Made by a program: the position numbers and the translations under genes. The notes below the pieces were generated by a model. It was not told the DNA's origin and ran no database searches. It saw only the letters and a list, made by a program, of their open reading frames with translations. A DNA stretch of 64,000 nucleotides from Chinchilla lanigera (lineage: Eukaryota > Chordata > Mammalia > Rodentia > Chinchillidae). Where the stretch lies: assembly GCF_000276665.1 (NCBI RefSeq), contig NW_004955484.1, positions 3,702,741 through 3,766,740 of the forward strand. Direction: 5' to 3'. Below, piece by piece: positions 23,091-35,110 of this stretch (position 1 is its first letter; every line of letters begins with the position of its first letter).

Positions 23091-25479
23091 TTCTGGGTAC
23101 TTCTCTGGGCCTCCATCTCCCTATTTGTAAAATCACAATAATAACAGTAGTTCCTAAGTAAGTGCTATGGGAAAAGGCAATGGGGGAGGTTGAGCAAGGC
23201 TGTCTTTGGAAACACCTGGCATGCAGTAAGTGCTGATCCATTGTCTTGTGCCCCACGAGCAAGCAGTCCCTTGCTAGTCTCTGCTGGCTCATCAGTTTCC
23301 GTAGGCTGGGATGAGATTTATTTATCTTTGAAATCCCATAGCATGAGGTGCAGTATCTGGACAGTGTAGTCACAGAAGGTTCATTTAAATGAAAAATGCA
23401 CATGCAGTAATAAAATATATAGGACAATGTGCTGGGAGCAGAAATGGTTAAGGGAGGGGCTTTGCAGTCAATGCAGAAATGGAGTCTTGGACCTGCGTGT
23501 GAGCTCAGGTACCTGGCGTCTGTTCCAAGGTGGGAAATCTTCACCCTTCCTCTCCAGGTTGCCAGGGCCATGTAACAGCATTAGAGTGGTGCCTGGCATA
23601 TGATAAGTACTTGATCACAGTTACTGCTGTTGGTCAAAATTGTGGCATCTTCTCATTGCTCCCACTATCTCTAGACTGAGGACTTGGCCTCATGCAGCTG
23701 TCTATGGGAAATATTTCCTACCTGAGACATTTTCTCTGTGCTCCTCTGGAAAGCTGTTAAAAGAGCTTTTTCTCATAATAAAGATGTGAATTTTTCACAC
23801 TGTATTGGTGGTCTTGCCCTAAGGCCTTGAAAGCAGATGTGTTATCTTTCATATAAAAGATCAAAAACTGCAGAACCAGAAAATATGAATGTGTCTATGC
23901 AGCCAGCCGGTGCTCCAGGCTCCATGGTGACAGGGCTGTGCTGGGAGTGAAGTCTCACCAGGAGTTGCTTTCCAGGGTCTGAGGGACGTAGCAGCTTATC
24001 ATGTCTTTGGCTTACTGTTAAGGTGAATTTGCCCTTAAATACTATTTCAAGCAGGTGATACCTAATTTCATAATTAGATATCCTATCTCTCTGGCTTAGG
24101 ACTAGCAAGGGAAATGCCATAGGCCTCGGCAGTCATTAAGGTGGGCACCTTTGTTCCTTGCTGCCTGGAATTCATCTTCCCTTTCTCCGGTCAGGTGCCT
24201 CCCGGATCCATTCAGGACAGGATCTGGCCTGTGTCTATAATTTTCACCCTGACTCAGGGATAGCATTGAGTTTTCTAGCTCACAGCTGAGGGACACAGGA
24301 GTCAGCCAGAGTCACTGAGTTACAGCAAAACATTTTCCAGGACTTTCTTCAGGGAAAAAGCCTCTATCTCCTTCTTAGATGGAGCCTGGCATATGCAAGG
24401 CTGCAGCAGCTGAGTCATCCTGAGCCTGGACAACCTGGCTGAGAATGGAGCCACGTGGCAGACAGCAGTGTCAAGAGGTGGAGGGGGAGATGCTAGGGAC
24501 AGGTGACATTGCCTCACCCTGGATCAAGCTGTGCCTGAAGCCTATTTCTAGACTTTTCAGTTACATGAACCAAAAAATTCTGAATTTTAATTAGGGTGAG
24601 GCTCCTTTTTGCTTTTAACCAAAAGGTTCCTTATTATATGATTATTAATAGTAGGTCCAGTGTCGAAGCTGTCATGGACTGGAAGAACATAAAGAGTACG
24701 TGGGCTCAGTACTGATGGGGCCAGGAGTCTGGGGAGGTGTTGAATGACGGACTTCCTGGGTCCTGTGAAGTTACCTTCTATGGCAAAGGGGACTGTGCAG
24801 TGCACGTGAAAGTAAGTGAAGGCTCTACAGAGCTATTCTGGATCATCTTCTTGAGTTGAATGATACAATCACAGGTATCCTTATCAGAGAGAAGCAGAGG
24901 ATGCAGACAGTGGAGGAGGGGCTGGGGTGACCTCAGGGTGGGTAGGGAAAGTTCGACTGGAGAATGCTATTTGTGGGCGTTGAAGATGGAAAAGGGCTTA
25001 TGAGCAAAAGAATGCAGCTCTAGAAGCTGAAAAAGGTCAGGAAGGATATTTCTCCTGGAGCTTCTGGAGGAAGTAGAGGGAGAGAGTTGCCCCGCAGAGG
25101 CACACCTGGCCCTGGCCCTCCTGAGTGCCCGTGTGCCATGTCCTGTCTATGTTTGGCTAAGGTCTGGTTTTGGTTTTGATACACAGCCTCGTAGAAGAAA
25201 AGCATTTGCTATACTTTGTCGGAAAGAAAGGAGGCTGGATCTATCATCACTGAGCCCTACAGTGTCAGGAGTTTTGGGATTCTGGGCAGGGGGAGTAGAA
25301 CTTGTTACAAGGGGACCCTCAGAAAACCCCCAAACAGCCACCAATTTGGCAGCGTTTGGCACATCTTGGGGACATGTGCACTTTATAGACATGTTTGGTT
25401 GAATCCTAGCAAATCTTTTTTTAATTTTTATTTTAAAAAGAATGAAAAATTCAAAAAACGTTAAAAAGATACAGAATTT

Positions 25480-25563
25480 TGGGGCTGGGGATTTAGCTCA
25501 GCGGCAAAAGCGCCTGCCTGGCAAGCGCAAGGTCGTGAGTTCGGTTCCCGGTACTGAAAAAAA
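25480..25563 (+). mobile_element. ID-type SINE inside L1
   Basis: GGGGCTGGGGATTTAGCTCA followed by GCGGCAAAAGCGCC (A box region) and GTGAGTTCGGTTCCCGGTAC (B box region), then an A tail. Target duplication aaaaagatacagaattt (25463-25479) against aaaaagatgcagaattt (25564-25580), one mismatch in 17. Confidence 0.93.
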
Positions 25564-25749
25564 AAAAAGATGCAGAATTTCAAAACAAAATGATAGGAAA
25601 TCAGCAATGCTTGTTATATTGCATACTGTTGTCTTCAAAGTAGTTGTTCAGATTACCAGATATACACATGCAAAATTGATAAAAAATTAAGCATTAACTG
25701 TTCCTTTCAATAAGCCAATAGAAGTCAGTAGTACAATTATCTTAGCTAT

Positions 25750-25751
<2 letters not shown>

Positions 25752-25786
<35 letters not shown>
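25752..25786. repeat. (TG)n microsatellite
   Basis: Pure dinucleotide run of about 17 units in the variable simple-repeat slot of the L1 3'UTR. Confidence 0.97.
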
Positions 25787-25790
<4 letters not shown>

Positions 25791-25869
25791 CTTCCTTCTT
25801 TCTTTTTTCCTTTCCCTCATCCCTGTTGCTCTTTCCCTTTGAGCAGTTTCTTTCCCTTTCACAAATCCT

Positions 25870-25965
25870 AGCAATTCATAAAGGCTCCTACAGTATCCCC
25901 ATTTTATAGATGAGTAAATCTGTGTTCCTGGTCACAAGGCTTGGACTCCAACCAGCCACATGTGA
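25870..25965 (+). repeat. MIR fragment
   Basis: MIR-like: GTATCCCCATTTTATAGATGAGTAAATCTG ... GTCACAAGGCTTGGACTCCAACC. Confidence 0.5.
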
Positions 25966-28351
25966 CTTCACAGCTCAGGACCTTACCTAGCATGAATGCA
26001 TCTCATCTCAGCTTGCTAAGCAATGGGAAGGAAGATGAAGGCACAGACTGAAGCACCCGGAAATGAGGCTTCCTCCTGGCCCTTGTAGTCCTTTCTCCTC
26101 CTTTCCATTCACAACTGTGGACGGCTGGTGCTTGTCACAGAAAACTATGAGGACACCACAGTCCTTTGCTTCCTAGGCCCTTGTATTTGGTTATTTATAA
26201 ACTCATTTGGAAATGAAAAGCCAAAGTGGTCTGTGGAGACCACTTGGGCCCCCACTCTGAGCTCTAGCACTCTGTCAGCTTTGCAACTGGGACAGGGCAG
26301 GGACAACAGCCCAGCTAGGGCTACTTGGCAACCTTAGGCTGCTTCTTTAGTCTGGCCTCTTAAAAAGAAGAGCTGATTTGAGTGCAGGCATGACCTCTGG
26401 GACACAGGTGCTAGGGAGCACTGTGCTCTTGTCAAGCTGTTCACTTAGAGACAGACCCCACTGAGGCTCAATTTCTGCTGTGACAGCTACACCAGGAGCC
26501 ATGCTCAGCCTTTCTGCTTCACACCAATGTCTTCACTATGTGCATATGTGAGGGAGGACAGACCATCATGTACTACTGCTGATCAAGAATCCTGGCATGG
26601 ATGTGCACCCAAGTGGATGAATATGTCATTAAGGCAATGGCTAGCTTTCCCCCTTTGGAGTATGTATTTACCATGCTTACCATTTTACTTCCTTCTATTA
26701 TTTTATATGTGATATAAGTGCCAACTTGGAAAAATGTATTATCAAACAAGAGAGACTAGCTTACAAAATCATGGACATGTACCTGCACACATGTGTACAG
26801 ATGTGCACATATATAACCCACACATGCAGGCATGGAGTGTCTATGCATCCTCATACTTGCTTCATAAAAGAAAAATACAACTCTCTCTTATGCTTTTGTT
26901 CCTTTTCCTAATCATAAGACCTAAGAATTTTAATTGAAAAAGAAAGGTTAGTGTTGATATATCAGATAAAAATGACCTTTAGCCAATGCTTGTTATGTTT
27001 TTATGATGGTCTGCACAGAAAGTCTGTCTGGAGGGCAGGTGGCATTTTTTTTGTCTAGTCTAGATGACATTTATGCCTTGAACCTTTCCATTTGGCAGGT
27101 TCCTGGGAGCTAACAGGAAAGAATCTTCAACCAATTATGAAACCATCTCCATCACTGTACAAACACCCAGGAGGGAGCATTTGATTAACTAAAAAATACC
27201 CTTTGAGGATCCTGTTTAAGCTAAAGATAGTATTGGACCCAGGGTCTCCAGAGGTGACAGGGCAGGACTTCTCACTGGCCTCAAGGAGTTAGAGCTCGCT
27301 TGGAAGACGGACAATGAGCCATAAGTACAGGTGTGATGTGCGTTACCAGGGAGGTGGGGCTACCAACGCCCACAGCCAGACTCTGGCTTGAGCAAGGTCT
27401 CAGAGAAGGCCTCTGGGGGAAGGATGTTGAAGCTGAGATTTGAGGGAGGAGAAAGAGGGAGCTGGGAAGCAGTGGGGAAGAGCTGCTGGGAGAGATGGGG
27501 CAGTTGGGTGGAGAGCATAGGGAGAAGAATGAATGTTAGATAAGCAGAAAGAAGACCACTGTGGTGCATGGGTGGGGGGGGGACAGCCAATAGGAAGAAA
27601 CTGGAGAGGAACTCAGGCACCAGCAAATGCTAAGCCTTGTAGAATATTGTGCATTTTTGAAAGGATTCTGAGAAGCATGGGTAGTTATTCAAGGGTGGCC
27701 ACATGCTCATCACTTGGCTCCTCAGTGGAGAAGGGATCATGGTGCATGTGTGGAAGCAGAGAGTCCCATTAGGGTGGTCACAGGCATCCAGGTAAAAATG
27801 ATGGTGGCTTGAAACAAGTTAAGAGCAGTGGAAATGGGAATCAGGTTTTTAAAAGGCAGAATAGGTAGGTCTGGGTGACATGCTTGGTGGGATGAGTGGT
27901 ATGAGGGAAGAAAGGAATCTGATAACTTTCAGGAGAATAGTAATGTTATTACTGGGCTATGGTGCCTTGGAGGAGAGGCAGGGATGGACAGGGTGAAGCA
28001 GGGGGGAACTAGTTCATGTGGGGGCATGAGTCACATGAAGACATCTAAGAGAAGATGTCAAAAACACAATGGACTCGGACTCTTAGAGTAGGGTTTAGGT
28101 TGAGGTGTACATTTGGCGGCCTCAGCTACAGAGGGTGACCGAAATATGAGGAGTCAGCTGTTAGGAAGGGAAGAGGTTCTGGGGTGAAGCCTGAAGTACT
28201 GGGGTGAAGCCCACTACTCTAGCAAAGTTCTTCCTGGCACAGAACTGACAGAGAATAGTTGGGGAATAATAGGAAAAGCAGGAGAATGCGATGCTTTACA
28301 ATTCAAGAAGGAATGTGATTGTCGATGGTGCTGAATGCTGCTAAGAGTTAT

Positions 28352-28735
28352 TGTCTTAGTTACATTTCTCTCGTTGTTGAGGCAAAATACCTGATACCCA
28401 GCATTAAGGAAGGAAAGGTTTATTTAGGTCACAGAGGGTGAGGGTTTCACTCCATATTCGGCTGGCTCGAAGGCAGAGTGGCATTCTGCAGAGGGCAACA
28501 GTTCATGGTGGTAGAAGACAGCAAAAGCAGCAAGAGCAAAAGGGAGGAGCAGCAGGAGAGACCAAGCCTCTTCCCCCACCCCATATTATATGCAGGCTGC
28601 CCTCCCCAGGGGCAGGCATAGCACTCACACTCATAATCCTAGCACTGGACCATGGATCAATCATAAAACCTAGAAGCTCACTCCATGGCTGCATGAGGCT
28701 TTGGGGGACATCCAGACACAAACCATAACAATTTC
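28352..28735 (-). mobile_element. MaLR LTR (MST/MT-like)
   Basis: Minus-orientation LTR: plus shows TTGTCTTAGTTACATTTCTCTCGTTG ... GGAAAGGTTTATTTAGGTCACAG and ends GGCTTTGGGGGACATCCAGACACAAACCATAACAA, the inverted LTR start. Confidence 0.75.
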
Positions 28736-28739
28736 TTTT

Positions 28740-28990
28740 GGAAGAACCCAGACTCTGTCATTCTCTTGATTACAAGTCTCACCACTGCCTGCAGCAGAGT
28801 CTAAATTCCTTATGGGACACCAGAGCTCTCATACCCTACTGCCAACACCCCTCTCCACACTTGTTTCTCATACCATCTTCCAGCCCAGTGAAGTCCCAGT
28901 CTAGTCACGCAGCCTACTCTCTGCTGACGCTGCGGTACATATATGTTATCTGCTCTCCAGCATCCTTTCTCTCCCAAGTCAGATTTTTTC
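28740..28990 (-). mobile_element. L2 fragment
   Basis: Diverged L2-like 3' region (CAGAGTCTAAATTCCTTATGGGACACC ... CACACTTGTTTCTCATACC). Confidence 0.4.
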
Positions 28991-30324
28991 TCTGGAGATC
29001 TCTCCCATTCCCACCTGCTTCAGTCACAGTGGCCCAGAGGTCACCATCTGTGAGTCTGAGGTCAGGCCAACAACGACTACTGTGTCCCTTCCTGACTAGG
29101 GGTAAGAACAGGAAATGTAAGTTGGCCTGATAGGAGTGACTGCCTTGGAAATTTTGAGGTGTAGAGCCCATGTTCTGTCTCAGTGGTTCAAAGTTGGGAG
29201 GGAAATGGCCCCAGGAGAGTCAGCAGCTATTTGGTGACTTGAAAAAGCTGGTCTGAGAATGAGGTCAACACACAAAGGCAAACAGAACCAAAAGACAGAG
29301 AGCCTGGTTCTGACGACATTACTGTTTGAATCTGCTTTGATTACAAGTTTCACCACTGCCTGCAACAGGCCAGAAACCAGAATGAGTCTGGGCTTCTGAG
29401 TTGTGGGAACCAATGACTCTCCTTTCCTTTTAATTTTTGCATAGGTTCAGGTTTCCCGTAACTTGTAAGAAAATGAATCCATGAGTTCTAACTAATGTGT
29501 ACAGGCTGTTCTCATTTCTTAGAATGCTCACATGCTATCTGGCCCACAGGAGCAACTTATCACATATTTTCCGAATGACTTTGATTGAATGAGTAAGTGA
29601 ACAAGTGACCTGGATGCAGAGACTCAATATCAAATGATAGGAAGATATTGAAGAAAAGAAAAATGGTCAAATAAATGCTTAAATCAATAAAAAATCAAGT
29701 GCATTATCTTCACCATTGGCCAAGTACATTTTCAAAATGTCATTATTTTAATTATGGAAATCTACTCTCAAAAATAAAAAAGGATGCCCTTGCTCCCAGA
29801 TGGAATAAACTCATTTAGCTATGTGACATCAGAATAATTTCACAAAAGTTGGTATTCAAAGAGCATTAGGTCAGGTTGGCCAATTTTTTCTATAATTATT
29901 TTAAATGTTCACCATCTACAAAATTTCACTGCAAGCCCAGACAGTTCATCGTACTTAATGAGCAGGTTCTAATGCTCAGGCCCAGGACTGACTGCCAGTT
30001 TCAATGCTATGCTGGGTCATCATTAGATGTCTACGGATGACATCCAGAGCAAGTCGTTGTTACCGTGGTAACAAGCACAAGAAAGAAAAGGGTGGCTGTC
30101 ACATATAAGATGAAGATTCTGTACGGGAAGCACTGACAAGACAGTAAGGCAACAATATGAGGTCTCCTCAGGTAAGAATGGCCACCCAACACGCCCCTGC
30201 TAAAAACTGAGCTGTCAAAACATCCACTGAGGAGATATACAGAATCCTACCAGTCCTGGTTGCCAATTGAAAAAAAAGATGTGGCACTCACTACCTGCCA
30301 CTGTATTATAACTCTGTGTATGCC

Positions 30325-30515
30325 TATATTTTATTTATTTTTTAATTTTAAAAATAAAAGGAGGAAAACATTAACAGATGGACAACCTTTTATAAAATAG
30401 CAAAAGAACAGAACAGACAGTACAGAGTTACAAACAGAGTGGTAGGAAATTAACAATGCTTGTCGTATTACATATTGATATCTTCAAAGTGGTTTCTCAT
30501 GAAAACAGATAGAGA
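30325..30515 (-). mobile_element. LINE-1 3'UTR tail fragment
   Basis: One copy of the L1 3'UTR unit: CAGAGTGGTAGGAAATTAACAATGCTTGTCGTATTACATATTG on plus, preceded by a T-rich/A-rich boundary. Confidence 0.65.
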
Positions 30516-30629
30516 CATTTGTGTATGCCTATAAATAACATGTATAGACTAGAGCGGAAATATGCAAGATGGGACACATGCTCAATGTATAGTCCTACTC
30601 AATGCATCCTCTGGGTTTGAAATGCTTAC

Positions 30630-31815
30630 TAAGAAAACTCTACAGGCAACAAAAATAAAACTAAATAAGTGGAATTACATTAAACTAAAAAGAGTCTACA
30701 TAGCAAAAAAAATGATGGACAGAATGAAAAGGTGACCTATGAAATGGGAAAAAATTTGCAAACCATGTATCTGATAATGGGTCACCTCCAAATTACACTA
30801 GGAACTCCTACAACTTAGTAGCAACTTCTGCCCAAAACCAGGAGCTAATTACCCAGTTAAAAGTGGGTTAAAGACTTAGTAGATATTTCATCAAAGAAAA
30901 CATACTAATAGCTAACAGTTGTATTAAAAATGCTCACTGTCAGGGCTGGGGATTTAGCTCAGCGGCAAAAGTGCCTGCCTGGCAAGCGCAAGGTTGTGAG
31001 TTCGGTTCCCGGTACCAGAGGGGGGGAAAAATGCTCACTGTCAATAACAGCAGGGAAATGCAAATCAAACCCACAACAAGGTATCACCTCACACCTGTTA
31101 GAATGGCTATTATAAAAACTAAGTCAGTGTTGGCGAGGGTGTGGGAAAACCATTGCTAGGAAGGTGAAATGGTGCAGCCACCGTGGAAAACAATTTAGAG
31201 GTTCCTCAGAAATTGAAAATGGAGCTATCATATGATCCTGAAATTCCATTTCTGGGTATTTCTCATAAAGAATCAAAATCAAGATCTCAAGGAGACATTA
31301 GCACTGCCATGTTCATTGCAGCAATATTCATGATCATAGCCAAGATCATGAAACAACCTAATCTTTTCATCAGCAAATGAATGGATAAATCAAATGTGGC
31401 ATTTACACACAATAGGATAGAATATTATTCCACCTTAAACAGAAGGAAATTTGGTAATATGTGACAACATGGGTAAAACACGAGCATGCTATGCCGAGAG
31501 AAATAAGTCAGTTACATAAAGACAGATATTGTATGGTTCTACTTATGTGAGTTATCTGAAATACTAAATATCATCTAAAATATTCAAATTCATAAATCAA
31601 AGGGTGGAATGTGGTTACAGGTGCTAGGGGTGAAGGAAAATAGATACCAACAGGCATAAAGTTTCAGTTAAGAAAGGTAAGTTCTATACATTTACTGTAT
31701 GACATTGTATCTATAATGAATAGGTATTCTATTATACACTTAAAGTGTGTTAAGAGGGTAGATCTTATGTTAAGTATTCTTACCACAATAAAATGATAAG
31801 TTTAAAAAACCACAA
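30630..31815 (+). mobile_element. LINE-1 ORF2 end and 3'UTR
   Basis: Plus-orientation L1 of an older family. It has ORF2 C-terminal coding remnants, e.g. GNHLTPVRMAIIKT-like reading near 31080-31115 and ELSYDPEIPFLGISHKESKS at 31210-31275, then 3'UTR text ending CCACAATAAAATGATAAGTTTAAAAAA. It is split by an ID at 30943-31026; removing the ID restores a continuous L1. Confidence 0.8.
30943..31026 (+). mobile_element. ID-type SINE with a G-run tail
   Basis: Starts GGGCTGGGGATTTAGCTCAG, ends CGGTACCAGAGGGGGGG. The 17-bp target duplication aaaaatgctcactgtca is perfect (30926-30942 and 31027-31043). The 3' tail is a run of G with no separate poly(A), unlike its relatives. Confidence 0.94.
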
Positions 31816-32104
31816 AGATTTTTAGTAAAAAATTTCTACTGATCATATGATTGCTAGATTCAGAATGAAAGCAGGCTCATGGATATGGCTTTGTGAATAT
31901 GGAGGACTGGGGCCTTCAAAAATATATCTCCTTTTTCAGCTTGAGAATCTAGGATGGACCATGATTTTAGGCTCCCTATTACCTCTGTCAGTATTTAGTC
32001 AGAAATCAGAATGTGAATGAAACACCAAATGACAAACACAGGAAACCCAGTGCAAAGCCTGAAAGAAAATGGATAAACAGCAGAGGTCTGCAGGATTTCT
32101 GTAC

Positions 32105-32418
32105 CTTCTCTGAATTTCCTCGTGGTCTACAAGGAAGAACCAGCGGAACTTCACAAGCAAGGGGCTGGTGTTGGTGATCATAATGTAGCGGACAGCTTCG
32201 GTATCATTCAAGATGCAGCCAAAATCCACTTCCATCATCTCAAAGCTGAGGTTGGGGTAATGCACTTCCCCACGCAGGTTCAGGATGTCCACCTGAGGGT
32301 GCTCCACGTACTTAATATCTAAGACTTCTTCTGCCACCCAGTTGTTCAGATCATTTCTGTAGGAAGGGTCAAATTTGACCAGCAGGTTTTTTGCTTCATT
32401 AATCTCCAGTTTAATAGG
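32105..32418 (-). CDS. HYDIN: HYDIN coding exon e
   Basis: 314 nt; acceptor cttatttgtag before CCTATTAAAC, phase 0 in. It encodes 104 codons plus AG, with donor CAGAGAAG/gtacag. The peptide begins PIKLEINEAKNLLVKFDPSY and continues with RNDLNNWVAEE, YVEHPQVDILNLRGEVHYPN, FEMMEVDFGCILNDTE and SPLLVKFRWFFLVDHEE. The pattern of E-V-D-F-G-C-I followed by L-x-V-K-F-x-W is a canonical ASH/MSP strand pair, and the whole exon matches HYDIN strongly. The split AG-G codon joins correctly to the exon at 8564, across a 23.5-kb intron. Confidence 0.97.
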
Positions 32419-32572
32419 CTACAAATAAGATAGTGGGGCAATTACCAACTTTTGTACTATGAATTTCCAATCTGATACAGGAAGCAGGACAACCAAAGTT
32501 ATTTATATTCATTTATGTATACACACAGGTACATGCATGTATTTACACACACGTGGTTGTGGATGTTTAAAT

Positions 32573-32985
32573 AGCTAATGTTATGACTGGCCCCTCCGAA
32601 ACTCATATTGAAATTTGATTGTCATGACAGAGGTGTTGGGAAGTGAGGCCTAGTGGGAGGTGTTTAGTTCTGGAGATGGAGCCCTGAGAATAGATAAATA
32701 TTCTTTCTCAGAGGACTGAGTTCTTGGTGCCATAGGATTAGATTGGTTACCATGAGACTGTGTTGTTACAAACCAGGGTTACCGCCCTCATCCTATCTTT
32801 TCCAGATATGCTCACTTGCCCACCTGTTTTCCACTATGAGTTGAAGCAGCATAAGGCTGCTGCTCTTAGATTTCCCGGCCTCTAGAACTGTGAACCCAAA
32901 TGAACTTCTTTTCTTCATGTATTACCTAGTCTCAGATATTATAGTGACAGAAAATAGGCTAAGACCCCAAGCATATGTAAATGTA
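32573..32985 (+). mobile_element. MST-like MaLR LTR
   Basis: Landmarks: ATGTTATGACTGGCCCCTCCGAAACTC, GGGAAGTGAGGCCTAGTGGGAGGTGTTTAG, CTCTAGAACTGTGAACCCAAATGAACTTC and TATTACCTAGTCTCAGATATT. It lies about 155 bp from HYDIN exon e, in the antisense orientation to the gene. Confidence 0.75.
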
Positions 32986-33715
32986 GATAGTCATAGATAG
33001 ACAAGGGCATATATTTGGTTAGTTGAAAGTGAAAGCAAGGGAAATCTGGAAGGAATTATTTGAAAGGAAAGATTTTGTAATGGTTGTTAGGTTATAAGGA
33101 TTGAGGAAATTGTAAGAGGCCAAGTCTACAGTGAATAGCTAGTCTTAAATATTCTGAACTGAAAATAAATTAAATTGTGAAATGTTCCTGCTAGACAAGA
33201 GGGAAAGTTCTTTGCTTAAAAAAATTGAAAAAGCCTGCTAAAGCACTAGGGGAAGGAAGGGCACTGCCCAGAGTGACCCAGAAAAGGACAGATTAGGTAA
33301 TTTAATTTCTTTCCAATGTTTGCAATCCTAACTCTTTAAGCACAGCATTGTCCATTTTCCACAGTTTCCTATTCAACTTAAAACGACATTCCAGAGAAGT
33401 AAAGAGTTTGTTCAGTAGATTTTATTTGCGCTTTTCTGTCTTTGACGTTCCTTGATGTCTCTGCTTGCAATAATACCTTCCAGTAGAAAAACTGGTCCTG
33501 CGTCTGCTTTTTAAGACATTGCTCAATTCCCACACTGAACTGGCAATGAAAGCCACCTCCCGGGTTTGTGGCCAGTGCTCTGAAGCATGAGGAAGAATGC
33601 TGTTAGGAATCAGTGTTTACAGAGCGGCCACCTCTGCATTGGGCTAAAACAGTTCAGGTTTTTACTGAACTTTTTCAGGCTTCAGTTGATGAAGCCAGTT
33701 ACCTGATTCAACAAT

Positions 33716-33848
33716 GAGAAAGAGAGGGAGAGGGGGAGAGAAAAGGGGAGAAAGGATAGAGGAAGAGGGAGGGAAGGAGAGAAAGAGAGAGAGAGACACA
33801 CACACACAGAAACAGAGGCAAACAAAAAGAGAGAGGGAAAGAGAGATT
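33716..33848. repeat. Purine-rich GA/GGGA simple repeat
   Basis: About 130 bases nearly all A and G on plus with short CA and GA arrays. It generates false ORFs on both strands. Confidence 0.9.
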
Positions 33849-33894
33849 GCTTCAATCTACCTCCTCCCATCTGAAAGTCACACTGACAATCTGT

Positions 33895-34640
33895 ACTTTT
33901 TTTTAAGAGAAGAAATAAAAATAACAATAAAACAGAGTTTCAAAGCAGGTTAGTAGGAGAGTTACAATAATTAATAGATTGCATATTGTTGTCTTTGTAG
34001 TAGTTATTCAGAGTACAAGATATAAGCATCATATCTTGTCCAGACAATATTAGCACAAACCTTTCTTTCTCAATGAACTAAGAGAAACTAGCTGTATAAC
34101 TGTCTTAACTCTCTTGTGTATAAATATATTGTTCTCTTTTTCCTTTCCTTCCTTTCCCTTTTCTCCCATCACAGTTTCTCTTTTCTTTTGCAGTTTCTTC
34201 CCAACTCACAATATCCCTTGTACACTTTCAACTTTATTTACTTATTCAGTTTCTCACACTAGTGAAACAATACAATGTTTACACATACGGGTCTGATTTA
34301 TTTCACTTATGAGTATAGTCTTGAGTTGCATCCATTTATCTACAAAAATCTCCAATTTATCATTCTTTATGGCTGAGTAGTACTTCGTTATCTTAAAAAA
34401 CCCATCTTTTTTTATCCATTCCTCGGTTGATTGACACTTGGATTGTTTCCAAGGTTTAGCTATGACAAAGTGTGTTTCTATAAACATGGGTGCACATATA
34501 TCACTGTGGTATGATGTTTTCAATTCATCTGGGAAGACACCTAGAAGGGGAATAGTAGGTCAAATGGGACTTCTATTCCTTGTTTTTAAAGGAATTTCCA
34601 CACTGATTTCCTCAGTGGACAACCTGTACCTTGATCTTAA
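33895..34640 (-). mobile_element. LINE-1 3' end
   Basis: Minus-orientation copy of the same L1 family as 1-884. ORF2 C-terminal remnant reads ICAPMFIETHFVIAKPW and CQSTEEWIKK on the minus strand near 34390-34500. The 3'UTR unit (CAAGATATAAGCATCATATC-type text) and a pyrimidine-rich block follow toward lower coordinates. Confidence 0.8.
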
Positions 34641-35110
34641 CACTGGCTCAAATGGGTGGACACAATGTAGACCTCATCCTTGTAGACTGTGATATCTACA
34701 TGCTTGGTATTGTCATACTTGGTGTTTAACTATCTTTGAAGATCAACCTACAATTTTTTTTCCAGTGGGATGACTTTGTTGTTTTGTAGAAGTGATACAC
34801 ATCTACAAAGTGTATATTATATATATGAAAGAACAATAATTAAATTAGAGGTCTACCCAAAATTTCAAAATTTCTCAGAGTTAATATTTGGTAACTGTTA
34901 GTCCAGACATGATGGAAGAATAATAGAATTTATAAAAATGGAATTAGACTGTACTATTTCATCAAATATGTGTTTTGAGTTTTAAAAGAATCTGAAGAAA
35001 TTTTTTGCATTAAAGGGATATTACTTCCTAAAGTTAGACTCTGGGTCCAGTCTACTCTCACTTAAGTTGTGATTCTCCTTGCTACTAGTTGTATCAGGTG
35101 TGATAAAAAC

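Larger units (their letters stand above)
25408..25868 (-). mobile_element. LINE-1 3'UTR fragment (host of an ID element)
   Basis: Minus-orientation copy of the same L1 3'UTR as 49370-50560: on plus, TTTCAAAACAAAATGATAGGAA, GTTGTTCAGATTACCAGATATA, GCATTAACTGTTCCTTTCAATAA, a (TG)n tract, then TTTGAGCAGTTTCTTTCCCTTTCA. It has been split by the ID element at 25480-25563. Confidence 0.8.
8565..32104 (-). other. HYDIN: HYDIN intron e/f, 23.5 kb
   Basis: The largest complete intron in the window, made largely of repeats listed separately. Stretches in which I recognise neither a gene nor a clear repeat include 8600-9200, 10700-11500, 11700-12640, 13140-13930, 14790-16080, 16200-16690, 19200-20660, 21660-22900, 23100-25400, 25970-28350 and 29000-30320. 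They contain short chance ORFs only. Confidence 0.85.

Noticed and set aside
22849..23571. 240-codon minus-strand frame, the longest in the window
   Set aside because: Half of it is Lys/Glu/Gly from the polypyrimidine tract; the rest has no known domain. Low-complexity artefact.
25480..25563. tRNA-like sequence with A and B box regions
   Set aside because: It is an ID SINE with target duplication, not a tRNA gene; the same applies to the other ID copies.
28438..28728. 96-codon plus-strand frame
   Set aside because: Lies entirely in an inverted MaLR LTR.
33714..33953. Arg/Glu/Lys-rich plus frame and Ser/Leu/Phe-rich minus frame
   Set aside because: Produced by the GA-rich simple repeat.
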